Below are positions 1 to 7,567 of a stretch of 64,000 bases of DNA, piece after piece. A program made the translations under genes and the position numbers. Source of the DNA: Mycobacterium stomatepiae (GTDB lineage Bacteria > Actinomycetota > Actinomycetes > Mycobacteriales > Mycobacteriaceae); NCBI RefSeq assembly GCF_010731715.1, contig NZ_AP022587.1, forward strand, positions 5,890,001 to 5,954,000, written 5' to 3'. The notes beneath the pieces are model-generated. The model made no database searches. It saw only the letters and a list, made by a program, of their open reading frames with translations, and had not been told where the DNA came from. How positions within the stretch are numbered: position 1 is the stretch's first letter; every line of letters starts with the position of its first letter.

Positions 1-205
1 GGATCTCGACGCCGGTCAGGATGCGGGTGAGTTCGGCGAATCCCCGCGCGGCGACCTTGGCGCCACGGTTCCACAGCGACTGGCTGATCCGATGACCCCA
101 AATGGCGTGCACGCCGGGATAGGCGACGATGACCTGCAGCGTCGACGGATTGGCCGGATCGCGTTCCTTGGCCGCCCGGATGTCCTGCCGAATCGCTGCC
201 AGCAC
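1..205 (-). CDS. cysE: Serine O-acetyltransferase CysE (N-terminal part, cut by window edge)
   Basis: CysE acetylates L-serine to O-acetylserine, the substrate of CysK, in cytosolic cysteine synthesis. Only the first 68 codons are inside the window. The reverse-strand translation contains the motif YPGVHAIWGHR and then FAELTRILTGVEI, both hallmarks of the bacterial CysE helical N-terminus. The GTG at 205 matches the expected start; a second in-frame GTG at 208 overlaps the cysK stop codon (TAGTG), so the two genes are translationally coupled. The left-handed beta-helix catalytic domain lies beyond base 1. Identity is secure; the downstream part cannot be assessed. Confidence 0.93.
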   Translation of the reverse strand, partial: MLAAIRQDIRAAKERDPANPSTLQVIVAYPGVHAIWGHRISQSLWNRGAKVAARGFAELTRILTGVEI

Positions 206-207
206 CA

Positions 208-1140
208 CTACTCCGTCACGTCGTCGAATAATGGCGTGCTCAAATACCGTTCGCCGAAATCGGGCAGCACAACCACGATCAGCTTTCCGGCGTTCTCGGG
301 CCGGCGGGCGACCTGCAGCGCGGCCACCACGGCCGCACCCGAGGAGATGCCGACCAAAAGTCCCTCTTCGCGGGCCAGCCGCCGGGCCAGGTTGATCGAG
401 TCCTCGTTGCCGACGGTGATGATCTCGTCGACCAGATCCAAGTCGAGCACCGGCGGAACGAACCCCGCGCCGATGCCCTGGATCGGGTGCGGACCCTTCT
501 GGCCGCCGGACAGCACCGGCGACGCGGCCGGCTCGACGGCTATGAACTGCACCGAGGGCTTACGTTCCTTGATGACCTGGGCGACGCCGGTGATCGTGCC
601 GCCGGTGCCGACGCCCGCGACGAAAAAGTCGATCTTGCCGTCGGTGTCGCGCCACACCTCTTCGGCGGTGGTCTTGCGGTGGATGGCCGCGTTGGCCGGG
701 TTCTCGAACTGCTGGGGCACGAAATACCGCTGGTCGGTCTTGGCCAGCTCCTCGGCCTTGGCGATGGCGCCCGGCATGCCTTCGGAGCCCGGGGTCAGGA
801 TCAGCTCGGCACCGAGGGCACGCAGCAGCTTGCGCCGCTCGATGCTCATCGTCTCCGGCATGGTCAGCACGATCCGGTAGCCACGGGCCGCGGCCACGAC
901 GGCCAGCGCGATGCCGGTGTTTCCGCTCGTCGGTTCCAGGATGATCGTGTCCGGCTTGATCAGACCGGCTGCTTCACCCGCATCGATCAGGGCGACCCCG
1001 AGGCGGTCCTTCACGCTGTTGGCGGGGTTGAACGATTCCAGCTTGGCGACCACGTCCGCGCCGGCGCCGTCGGTGACCCGGTTCAACCGGACCAGGGGAG
1101 TGTTGCCGATCAGTTGCGTGATGTTCTCAGCGATGGTCAC
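208..1140 (-). CDS. cysK: Cysteine synthase A (O-acetylserine sulfhydrylase)
   Basis: PLP-dependent fold type II enzyme that makes cysteine from O-acetylserine and sulfide. From the GTG at 1140 the protein is 310 aa, the usual length, and begins [18 protein letters not shown]. The PLP lysine is K44 in NPANSVKDR; the phosphate-binding loop VGTGGTITG and the substrate loop EPTSGNTG are intact. It closely resembles M. tuberculosis CysK1 (Rv2334). An ATG at 1149 is an alternative start, but family alignment favours 1140. The start overlaps the end of the upstream TQXA gene by 14 nt and its stop overlaps cysE, so the three genes form one operon, probably controlled by the poly-Cys leader upstream. 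Confidence 0.96.
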   Translation of the reverse strand: MTIAENITQLIGNTPLVRLNRVTDGAGADVVAKLESFNPANSVKDRLGVALIDAGEAAGLIKPDTIILEPTSGNTGIALAVVAAARGYRIVLTMPETMSIERRKLLRALGAELILTPGSEGMPGAIAKAEELAKTDQRYFVPQQFENPANAAIHRKTTAEEVWRDTDGKIDFFVAGVGTGGTITGVAQVIKERKPSVQFIAVEPAASPVLSGGQKGPHPIQGIGAGFVPPVLDLDLVDEIITVGNEDSINLARRLAREEGLLVGISSGAAVVAALQVARRPENAGKLIVVVLPDFGERYLSTPLFDDVTE

Positions 1141-2395
1141 AAACGCCATTCCAGCGAATGTCGAAGTGGATTGCAACGTCAGAGGGTACGGCCAGGGCGA
1201 CCGGCGTGAATTGTTCCGGTGCCTCGGGTGCGACTCCGGTCAGCACTCCACCGGTGAATCGGTGCGGACTTGTCGCGGTCAACGTCGCCGCCGAGGCGCC
1301 CGGCGCTGGTCGCAAGTAGAAGTCGGTGCCCGGGTGGACTATCCCGTCGACGGCGAAGCCGTCGGCGTCAACCAGCGAGTGGTCGTCGGCAACGTTGAAC
1401 GTCAACGGGATTCGCACCTGAAATGGCCCCACGAGTTCGGGCCCGGCCGTGGCCTCGGTATCGATCAGGACGGAGTCGTCGGGCTCCTGCGGCGCCTTCA
1501 GCGCTCCGGAGAGCAGGTAGTTGTAGAGGTGCACGACGGCGTCGGCGTTGCGATAGTGGCGAGTACCGGTCAGCCGGAAGCCCACGTGGCCGATCCGGGG
1601 TGTGCTGCCCGACGCCGCATCGGCGACGAGCCGGTAGTAGCGGTAACCGTGTCCGCGGTGTCCGTGGCTGCTGCTCGACAAGGTGCTGCCGATTCCCAGC
1701 GCACGTTCGTGGCGTCCCCGCGCCCCGTCCGTCGTCAGTTGTGAGCCTGAAACATCTTGCCAGTCAACGCCATTGGCGGACTTCTGCAGCCGAAGCGTGA
1801 CGGCGCCGTCGGAGGCGATCCACACCGAGTAGCCGCCGAGCTGGGGTTGACCGTCGAATTCGAAGGTGATCATCGGTCCGGGCCCGTGGTGCACCGCGAT
1901 CGGTACGTTCAGGGGCTGAGTGTCCAAAGCCAGGCCGTTGGTCAGATACCAGATCGCCGCCTGAGTAGCCGCGATGGCTTCGTGTTCTTCAAGATTGGCG
2001 TGTCCCAGCGGGTAACCGGCCCGGCGCAACTGTTGACTGAGCTCCGCGGTCGTGCGCATCGGATACGAGTGGCGCAGAATCCAATCCACTTCGGTTTCGT
2101 AGTCGCGGCTGCGTAGATGCGGTAGGGCCGACCAGGTCCCCAACCGGTAGCGCGACGGCAAATGTGGTGCGATGCCGGCGAAGTCCAGTGAGTAGGCGTG
2201 CAGGCTGGGGTGCAGCCGGATCAGATCGGTGCGCGCGGTGCTGCCGTCGCTGAACACGATCTTGTCGACGGTGTGCGAATAGGTGCCGCCGCGGTAGCGC
2301 GTCATGTGCGGTAGCTCGGTGGCCGGCCGGACCTCGATGCGACGGCGGGTCGCCACCGGCGCCAGTGCGCGGCTGGATATGGATAAAACGGTCAT
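1127..2395 (-). CDS. Thioester-domain (TQXA-type) protein, first gene of the cysK-cysE operon
   Basis: A 422-aa protein with the motif [12 protein letters not shown] around residues 143-154, the Gln-side signature of thioester domains (TED/TQXA family), which in Gram-positive surface proteins form a Cys-Gln thioester used for covalent adhesion. The residue where the partner Cys is expected (AYxLDF) is Ser69 here, and the only Cys in the protein is near the C-terminus, so a classical thioester cannot form as read. There is no visible signal peptide, membrane segment or sorting motif, which is odd for a surface protein. The C-terminal half (about 200-422) looks beta-rich. It overlaps cysK by 14 nt and lies downstream of the poly-Cys leader. 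Function unknown; family call fairly sure. Confidence 0.75.
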   Translation of the reverse strand: MTVLSISSRALAPVATRRRIEVRPATELPHMTRYRGGTYSHTVDKIVFSDGSTARTDLIRLHPSLHAYSLDFAGIAPHLPSRYRLGTWSALPHLRSRDYETEVDWILRHSYPMRTTAELSQQLRRAGYPLGHANLEEHEAIAATQAAIWYLTNGLALDTQPLNVPIAVHHGPGPMITFEFDGQPQLGGYSVWIASDGAVTLRLQKSANGVDWQDVSGSQLTTDGARGRHERALGIGSTLSSSSHGHRGHGYRYYRLVADAASGSTPRIGHVGFRLTGTRHYRNADAVVHLYNYLLSGALKAPQEPDDSVLIDTEATAGPELVGPFQVRIPLTFNVADDHSLVDADGFAVDGIVHPGTDFYLRPAPGASAATLTATSPHRFTGGVLTGVAPEAPEQFTPVALAVPSDVAIHFDIRWNGVCDHR

Positions 2396-2445
2396 CGCTG
2401 GTTGGTCTTCCCGGAAGATTTCGACTGTTGCGCGCTTCCGTACGC

Positions 2446-2468
2446 GCGGGCGAATGCCCGCTAGCGGG
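2446..2468 (-). promoter_or_regulatory. Mutually exclusive hairpins between poly-Cys leader and TQXA start
   Basis: On the minus-strand RNA three segments follow one another: CCCGC (2468-2464), GCGGGC (2461-2456) and GCCCGC (2451-2446). The middle segment can pair with either neighbour, giving two alternative stem-loops, the layout expected of an attenuator. A run of T precedes them. They lie about 45 nt after the leader ORF stop and about 50 nt before the TQXA start. Which state blocks expression cannot be told from sequence alone. Confidence 0.45.
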
Positions 2469-2512
2469 AAAAAAGCGCGACGATTAGAAAGTCAGAATTG
2501 GGTCGTCAGGAA

Positions 2513-2584
2513 TCAACAACAGCAACAACAGTCCACGGCAAGGCGGCGCGAAGGAACGAAGCGCGGCTGTGCAACGTGGTGCAT
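2513..2584 (-). CDS. Leaderless 23-aa leader peptide ending in five cysteines (putative cysteine attenuator)
   Basis: ATG at 2584 opens a 24-codon ORF reading MHHVAQPRF...LAVDCCCCC and stop: five consecutive Cys codons directly before TGA at 2513. A TATAGT -10 hexamer (2596-2591) sits six bases before the ATG, so the transcript would be leaderless, as is common for mycobacterial small ORFs. Poly-Cys leaderless upstream ORFs are known in mycobacteria to couple ribosome stalling on Cys codons to expression of sulfur genes (described in M. smegmatis). Here the downstream operon is TQXA-cysK-cysE, so the link to cysteine supply is direct. Translation itself is inferred. Confidence 0.75.
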   Translation of the reverse strand: MHHVAQPRFVPSRRLAVDCCCCC

Positions 2585-2590
2585 GTGACC

Positions 2591-2596
2591 ACTATA
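2591..2596 (-). promoter_or_regulatory. -10 element of the cysK operon leader
   Basis: TATAGT on the minus strand, matching the mycobacterial TANNNT -10 consensus, six bases upstream of the leader ORF ATG. This spacing places the transcription start at or next to the A of the ATG. No convincing -35 was found. Confidence 0.55.
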
Positions 2597-2759
2597 GGGC
2601 AATATCGGGGCAGGGTTCGCCAGACCTCGCAGCACCGACCCGTGGTGGAAAAAATCTCGATGAGTTTTACACTTGCCTCGGCTCAGCGTGGAGCTCTCAG
2701 GTTGGTGACCTGTGGCTCTACATCCGTGCTAAGCGTTCGACAATGACGGAAGGACCAAG

Positions 2760-3683
2760 ATGACGTCGGCTCAAAACGAGTCTCAGGCTCTCGGGGATCT
2801 CGGTGCCAGGCAGCTCGCCAACGCGACCAAGACTGTCCCGCAGCTCTCGACGATAACGCCTCGGTGGCTGCTGCACTTGCTGAGCTTCGTGCCGGTGGAA
2901 GCCGGTATCTACCGGGTGAACCGGGTGGTCAACCCCGAGCAGGTCGCCGTGACGGCCCAAGAGGGAGCCGCGCTGGACACGCCGCTGGCGGAGACCTTCG
3001 TCGACTACGAGACCAGCCCCCGCGAATACACGCTGCGCAACATCTCCACGCTGCTCGACGTCAGCACCCGGGTCTCCGACCTGTACTCGAGCCCGCACGA
3101 CCAGGTCACTCAGCAGCTGCGGCTGACGATCGAGACGATCAAAGAGCGCCAGGAATTCGAGCTGATCAACAGCCCCGAGTACGGGTTGCTCGCGCAGGTG
3201 ACCCCGGAGCAGACGATCCAGACCCTCGGCGGCCCGCCGACCCCCGACGACCTCGATGCGCTGATCACCCGGGTGTGGAAGACGCCCAGCTTCTTCCTGA
3301 CCCACCCGCAGGGTGTCGCGGCGTTCGGCCGCGAGGCCACCTACCGCGGCGTGCCGCCGGTCGTCGTCAGCCTGTTCGGCGCGCAGTTCATCACCTGGCG
3401 CGGCATTCCGATCATTCCGTCGGACAAGGTGCCCGTCGAGGACGGCAAGACCAAGTTCATCCTGGTGCGCACCGGCGAGGAGCGCCAGGGTGTGGTGGGC
3501 CTGTTCCAGCCGGGCCTGGTCGGAGAGCAGGCGCCGGGCCTGTCGGTGCGGTTCACCGGCATCAACCAGTCGGCGATCGCGCGCTACCTGGTGACCCTGT
3601 ACACGTCCTTGGCTGTCCTCACCGACGATGCGCTCGCCGTGCTCGAAGACGTGGCTGTGGACCAGTTCCATGAGTACAAGTGA
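2760..3683 (+). CDS. Family 2A encapsulin shell protein (MMP-I / SrpI type)
   Basis: A 307-aa HK97-fold shell protein that self-assembles into a cytosolic nanocompartment. The N-terminus MTSAQNESQALGDLGARQLA and the C-terminus VDQFHEYK match major membrane protein I of M. leprae/M. avium, the founding family 2A encapsulin, along the whole length. ATG at 2760 has an AAGGA ribosome site eight bases upstream. The next gene, a cysteine desulfurase with a disordered N-terminus, overlaps by 14 nt and is the known cargo type of family 2A shells; such compartments in other bacteria hold the desulfurase and have been shown to store elemental sulfur. It diverges from the cysK operon; the 364-bp spacer holds the poly-Cys leader on the other strand. 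Confidence 0.95.
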   Translation: MTSAQNESQALGDLGARQLANATKTVPQLSTITPRWLLHLLSFVPVEAGIYRVNRVVNPEQVAVTAQEGAALDTPLAETFVDYETSPREYTLRNISTLLDVSTRVSDLYSSPHDQVTQQLRLTIETIKERQEFELINSPEYGLLAQVTPEQTIQTLGGPPTPDDLDALITRVWKTPSFFLTHPQGVAAFGREATYRGVPPVVVSLFGAQFITWRGIPIIPSDKVPVEDGKTKFILVRTGEERQGVVGLFQPGLVGEQAPGLSVRFTGINQSAIARYLVTLYTSLAVLTDDALAVLEDVAVDQFHEYK

Positions 3684-5592
3684 GTGCCGAGCGGTAGACG
3701 CCGAAAGCGACCTGCCCTTGGGCGCCGCGGAAATCGCGGCGCTGGCCAACCAGCTGTACGCGGCCAGCATCCGCCCGGGACCGGACAGCCCACCGCAGTC
3801 GGCGCCGGTCGCCCCCCGGGGCAGCGTGCCGGACACGACGGCGGCCACCTCGGCCGGGCAGACCGCGGCGGGCAGCTCCGATCTGTATTCGGCGCCGCTA
3901 CCGCTACTCGGTATCAAGGACATCTACGTCCCCGCTCCGACATCTCCCGAGCCGGAACCGCCACCCCAGGCGGTGCCGGTAGCTCCGCGCGGCAATGCGC
4001 CGGACACCTCGGCGGCGCCGTCGGGCGCCCACGCGATCGGAAGCGTCGCCGACCCCTATGTGCCGTCCGGCGTCGCCGATTTCAGCGCGTTCGAGGTGCC
4101 CAGCGCCGGCATTGTTCCGACGGTGCCCGGTGTGCTGGCCGGGGCCTCGAATCCGGGGCAGCCGAGCGCTCCGGTGGCACCGCGGGGTTCGGCTCCGTAC
4201 TCGGGCATCGGGTGGCATCCCGATGCGCCGACGGTTGGCAAAGTGGGCTGGTCCGACGCGGTGCCCGCCGCGCCGGCAGCGCTGCATGCGCCGACAGGTG
4301 ACGAGGCCAATTACCACTTCCTGACGGCGTCGGACCCGGTGCCTCAACTGGCGGAAGACCACGAAGTGTTCGACGTCAACGCGATCCGGGAGGACTTTCC
4401 GATCCTCAAGGAGCAGGTCAACGGAAAGCCGCTGATCTGGTTCGACAACGCGGCGACCACCCAGAAGCCGCAGTCGGTGATCGACCGGATCTCGTACTTC
4501 TACGCGCACGAGAACTCCAACATCCACCGTGCCGCACATGAGTTGGCGGCCCGGGCCACGGATGCCTACGAAGAGGCTCGCGACACCGTCGCCGACTTCA
4601 TCGGCGCGCCGTCGTCGGAGAACATCGTGTTCGTGCGCGGCACCACCGAAGCGATCAACCTGGTTGCCCATGCCTGGGGTGGCAAGCACCTGCAGCCCGG
4701 CGACGAGATCGTCATCACCAACCTTGAGCACCACGCCAATATCGTTCCCTGGCAACTGGTTTCGCAGAAAACGGGCGCGATTCTCAAGGTGGCGCCGATC
4801 GACGACGCCGGCAATCTACTGCTGAACGAATTCGAGAATCTGCTCGGGCCCAGAACCAAGTTGGTCTCTGCCAGCCAGGTGTCCAACGCGCTGGGCACGG
4901 TGGTGCCGGTTGACAAGATCGTCGAACTGGGCCACCGCTACGGCGCCAAGGTGCTGATCGACGGCGCTCAGTCGATTCAGCACATCCCGGTCGACGTCGC
5001 CGAACTCGGGGCCGACTTCTTCGTGTTCTCCGGACACAAGATCTACGGCCCCACCGGAATTGGTGCGCTGTACGGGACCGAGGAGGCGTTGACCGAGACG
5101 CCGCCGTGGCAGGGCGGTGGCCACATGATCGCCGACGTCACGATCGAACGCTCGCTGTATCAGGGGCCCCCGACCAAGTTCGAGGCCGGCACCGGCAACA
5201 TCGCCGACGCGGTCGGGCTCACCGAAGCGCTGCGCTATGTGCAGCGCTTGGGTGTCGAGCGCATCGCGGCTTATGAGCAGCGGCTGCTCGACTACGCCAC
5301 GCCACGCCTGGCCGACATCCCCGGTGTCCGGTTGGTGGGTACCGCGCAGGAGAAGGCCAGCGTGCTGTCGTTCGTGTTGGCCGGACACGAGCCGCTCGAA
5401 GTCGGCAAGGCCCTCAACGCCGAAGGCATCGCGGTGCGTGCCGGTCACCATTGCGCGCAACCGGCGCTGCGGCGTCTCGGATTGGAGGCGACGGTGCGTC
5501 CTTCGTTCGCCTTCTACAACACATTCGAGGAGATCGATGTGTTCCTGTGGGCGGTGCGCCGAATCGCCGAGGGCGGCACCAACGTCGGCTAG
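3670..5592 (+). CDS. Encapsulated SufS-like cysteine desulfurase with repeat-bearing N-terminal cargo domain
   Basis: A 640-aa protein. Residues about 230-640 are a SufS/CsdA-type PLP enzyme that converts cysteine to alanine and an enzyme-bound persulfide: PLP lysine K457 in SGHKIYG, catalytic C595 in RAGHHCAQP. Residues 1-225 are low-complexity, Pro/Ala-rich and predicted disordered, as in cargo desulfurases of family 2A encapsulins. This region holds three copies of a motif, APVAPRGSVPDT (44-56), VPVAPRGNAPDT (101-113) and APVAPRGSAPYS (166-178), spaced about 57 and 65 residues; I infer they bind the shell. The start ATG at 3670 lies inside the encapsulin gene (14-nt overlap), indicating translational coupling of shell and cargo. 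Confidence 0.94.
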   Translation: MSTSECRAVDAESDLPLGAAEIAALANQLYAASIRPGPDSPPQSAPVAPRGSVPDTTAATSAGQTAAGSSDLYSAPLPLLGIKDIYVPAPTSPEPEPPPQAVPVAPRGNAPDTSAAPSGAHAIGSVADPYVPSGVADFSAFEVPSAGIVPTVPGVLAGASNPGQPSAPVAPRGSAPYSGIGWHPDAPTVGKVGWSDAVPAAPAALHAPTGDEANYHFLTASDPVPQLAEDHEVFDVNAIREDFPILKEQVNGKPLIWFDNAATTQKPQSVIDRISYFYAHENSNIHRAAHELAARATDAYEEARDTVADFIGAPSSENIVFVRGTTEAINLVAHAWGGKHLQPGDEIVITNLEHHANIVPWQLVSQKTGAILKVAPIDDAGNLLLNEFENLLGPRTKLVSASQVSNALGTVVPVDKIVELGHRYGAKVLIDGAQSIQHIPVDVAELGADFFVFSGHKIYGPTGIGALYGTEEALTETPPWQGGGHMIADVTIERSLYQGPPTKFEAGTGNIADAVGLTEALRYVQRLGVERIAAYEQRLLDYATPRLADIPGVRLVGTAQEKASVLSFVLAGHEPLEVGKALNAEGIAVRAGHHCAQPALRRLGLEATVRPSFAFYNTFEEIDVFLWAVRRIAEGGTNVG

Positions 5593-5650
5593 CGACCCTC
5601 ACTGTGCGGCTGGGGTTTTGAGTGTGCGGTCACGGCGGCTTCGGCATGGG

Positions 5651-6960
5651 TGGATTCAAGGTTTGGTTGCAACAGTTGTGTCTGTCGGGGTGGACAGTAG
5701 CTTGTTGAGGCGGTTGGTGGGGTTGTCCCAGTTGAAGCGTTTTCGGGGTCGTCCGTTGAGTTCGTCGGCGACGTAGGCGAGGTGTTCGGCGTCGTGCACC
5801 GAAAGGTCGGTGCCCTTTGGAAAGTATTGCCGTAGTAGGCCGTTGGTGTTCTCATTGCTACCGCGCTGCCAGGGTGAGTGGGGATCGCAGAAGTAAACCT
5901 CGATGCCGGTGTCGATGCTGATGCGGGCGTGGTGGGCCATTTCGTGGCGTTGGTCCCAGGTCACGGTGCGGCGCAAGGTGGCGGGCAGGTCTTTGACCGC
6001 GGCGATCATGGCCTCGGCGACGGCCTCGGCGCTACGGGTATGGGGTAGGTGCAGCAGTCGGACATATCCGGTGGAACGTTCAACCAGCGTGCCGATTTGA
6101 GAGGCCTGGTCCTTGCCGATGATCAGGTCTCCTTCCCAATGGCCTGGCACGGCGCGGTCGTTAGCTTCGGCGGGCCGCTCACTGATGTTGACCATGCCTT
6201 GGATACGGCCGCGGCCGTCACCGGCGCGGGCCCGTCGGCGCGGTTTACGCAACGCGCGCCCGGTGCGCAGGCATGTCCTCAGTTCCCGGCGCAGTTCTCC
6301 GCGCCCTTGCACGTAAAGCGCCTGGTAGATGGTTTCGTGGGACACCTGCATCTCCGGGCGGTCAGGATAGGTCGCGGTCAATACCCCGGCGATCTGTTCG
6401 GGGCTGTACTTGTTGACCAACAACGCTTGCACCTCGGCCCGCAATTGCTCACAGCGGCCCAACTTGCCGGTCTTGGGTCGACGCGCCCGTTGCTCGCTGC
6501 GCCGCTGAGCGATGCGCGCCGAGTAGCCCGACTTCGCGTCCCAACCGGCCCGGCGGGCCCCGAACCGATACCGGGCGCGATAACGGCCCACATGCCCTCG
6601 CATGACACCGTTGTGGGCAATCTCGCGCATGATCGTCGACGGCGCCCGGCCCAACCGGCGCGCCATCGAACGGATCGACTCACCGTGCGCGGTGCCGATC
6701 ATGATCTGTTCACGCTCATCCGCCGACAGCCGCGGCCGTCGCTGTCCTTGAGGCTTTGACCATCGTGGATTCACACCACCAAACCTGCGAAACCACTTGC
6801 TACCGCACGTCGCCGACACGCCGACCGCCACCCCGGCATCCTCCGAGGACCATCCCGCAGCGATCAAATCCCAATACCGCCGCTGCACCACCAACAACTG
6901 AGGCTGACCCGTCATCAACACCCCTAACTACGAAGTGTTGCAACCACCCCTTGAACTCAA
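5651..6960 (-). mobile_element. IS30-family insertion sequence (left copy)
   Basis: An element of about 1.31 kb with one transposase ORF. Its ends are imperfect inverted repeats sharing TTCAAGG, two variable bases and TGGTTGCAACA on both sides. The boundaries were set by comparison with the copy at 63.1 kb, whose sequence is the same up to CTTGAGTTC and then differs. The exact terminal bases and target duplication (expected 2-3 bp) are uncertain by one or two bases. Confidence 0.85.
5656..6921 (-). CDS. IS30-family transposase
   Basis: A 421-aa transposase from GTG at 6921 (an ATG six bases further in is also possible). N-terminal helix-turn-helix regions (residues 15-100, including DEREQIMIGTAHGESIRSMA and GRAPSTIMREI) are typical of the family and precede a DDE catalytic domain with GHWEGDLIIGKD, VTWDQRHEMA and DPHSPWQRGSNENTNGLLR, matching the IS30 D-D-E signature. 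The stop codon lies within the terminal inverted repeat. An identical antisense translation appears in the right-edge copy, so both copies are nearly identical and recently mobile. It appears intact. Confidence 0.93.
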   Translation of the reverse strand: MLMTGQPQLLVVQRRYWDLIAAGWSSEDAGVAVGVSATCGSKWFRRFGGVNPRWSKPQGQRRPRLSADEREQIMIGTAHGESIRSMARRLGRAPSTIMREIAHNGVMRGHVGRYRARYRFGARRAGWDAKSGYSARIAQRRSEQRARRPKTGKLGRCEQLRAEVQALLVNKYSPEQIAGVLTATYPDRPEMQVSHETIYQALYVQGRGELRRELRTCLRTGRALRKPRRRARAGDGRGRIQGMVNISERPAEANDRAVPGHWEGDLIIGKDQASQIGTLVERSTGYVRLLHLPHTRSAEAVAEAMIAAVKDLPATLRRTVTWDQRHEMAHHARISIDTGIEVYFCDPHSPWQRGSNENTNGLLRQYFPKGTDLSVHDAEHLAYVADELNGRPRKRFNWDNPTNRLNKLLSTPTDTTVATKP

Positions 6961-6986
6961 GATGTCGCCACCCTGACCGCACACTC

Positions 6987-7525
6987 GTCGCCATCGATGC
7001 ACGCTCGAACACGTGAGGAAATCGCTCGGAAGCAACGCAAATTGCCTTCATTCTGAACGGAACTGTTGCTTTGGCACGCACGCGGCCGGACGGTGACGGG
7101 CGGCGGCAATAGTCGCGAATCCTCGAGTGGGCTTCGATATGGCGGAAAGCAATTCGCGCTGCCGTTTCAGCCTCGGCGCTGGCGAACGGTCTTTTGTCGA
7201 CTTTTGCTGCCGTCGGCATGACGCAGCCATTCCATGTTCGGTGCTGCGTTGGCCGCGACGCCGCGCCCCACCCTGAGCGCCACGCTCCCTTCTTCATGGC
7301 GTCCAGCCAGCGAGTTCGGCACGAAATGTCGCTCGACCGTTCATCCGGCCCGTCAGATTTCTTCTGGTTGATTGCAACCCTGACGCCGGGCATCGTCTTG
7401 CCCGTAAATTGCGGCGATGTTCTATGTGTGCAAACAGAAGCCGCGGTCCATATGTAAACGACGCTGACCCTTATGGGCCAGTTAGTTACGTACGCGTAAA
7501 GATTATTACGAAAATGGGGGACCGC
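6987..7525. other. Non-coding stretch upstream of mce operon with TTACG/CGTAA palindrome
   Basis: No convincing gene: the open frames here have no recognisable family and no ribosome site. The only structured signal is TTACG-TACG-CGTAA at 7486-7499, a five-base inverted repeat with a four-base spacer, 26 bases before the short leader ORF. It could be the operator of a dimeric repressor of the mce operon, but no cognate regulator gene lies in the window. Confidence 0.35.
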
Positions 7526-7567
7526 ATGAGCCGAATCGACCGTCGGCGGTCTGGGCAGGTGCTGTGA
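7526..7567 (+). CDS. Possible 13-aa leader ORF coupled to yrbEA
   Basis: ATG at 7526 opens MSRIDRRRSGQVL followed by TGA at 7565, which overlaps the GTG start of yrbEA (GTGA). An Arg-rich short ORF ending exactly on the first operon start suggests translational coupling. A GGGGGACC stretch precedes the ATG. Alternatively, it may simply be the 5' leader with no translated product. Confidence 0.35.
   Translation: MSRIDRRRSGQVL

Larger units (their letters stand above)
5620..6986. repeat. 13-bp inverted repeat whose arms flank the IS30 element
   Basis: GAGTGTGCGGTCA at 5620-5632 is repeated in perfect inverse at 6974-6986. If the IS is removed, the arms would be a few tens of bases apart and form a hairpin just downstream of the desulfurase stop, preceded by TTTT, so it may have been a terminator. 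Inserted IS30-family elements are known to favour palindromic targets. Confidence 0.6.

Noticed and set aside
2569..2763. A 64-codon plus-strand frame ending on the encapsulin ATG
   Set aside because: No ribosome site, no family, and it runs across the divergent leader; the stop overlap looks accidental.
6049..6759. A 236-codon open frame antisense to the IS30 transposase, repeated in the right copy
   Set aside because: It is identical in both copies only because the element is; no domain is recognisable.
7194..7457. An 87-codon frame upstream of the mce operon
   Set aside because: No ribosome site, no recognisable domain, unusual residue mix.
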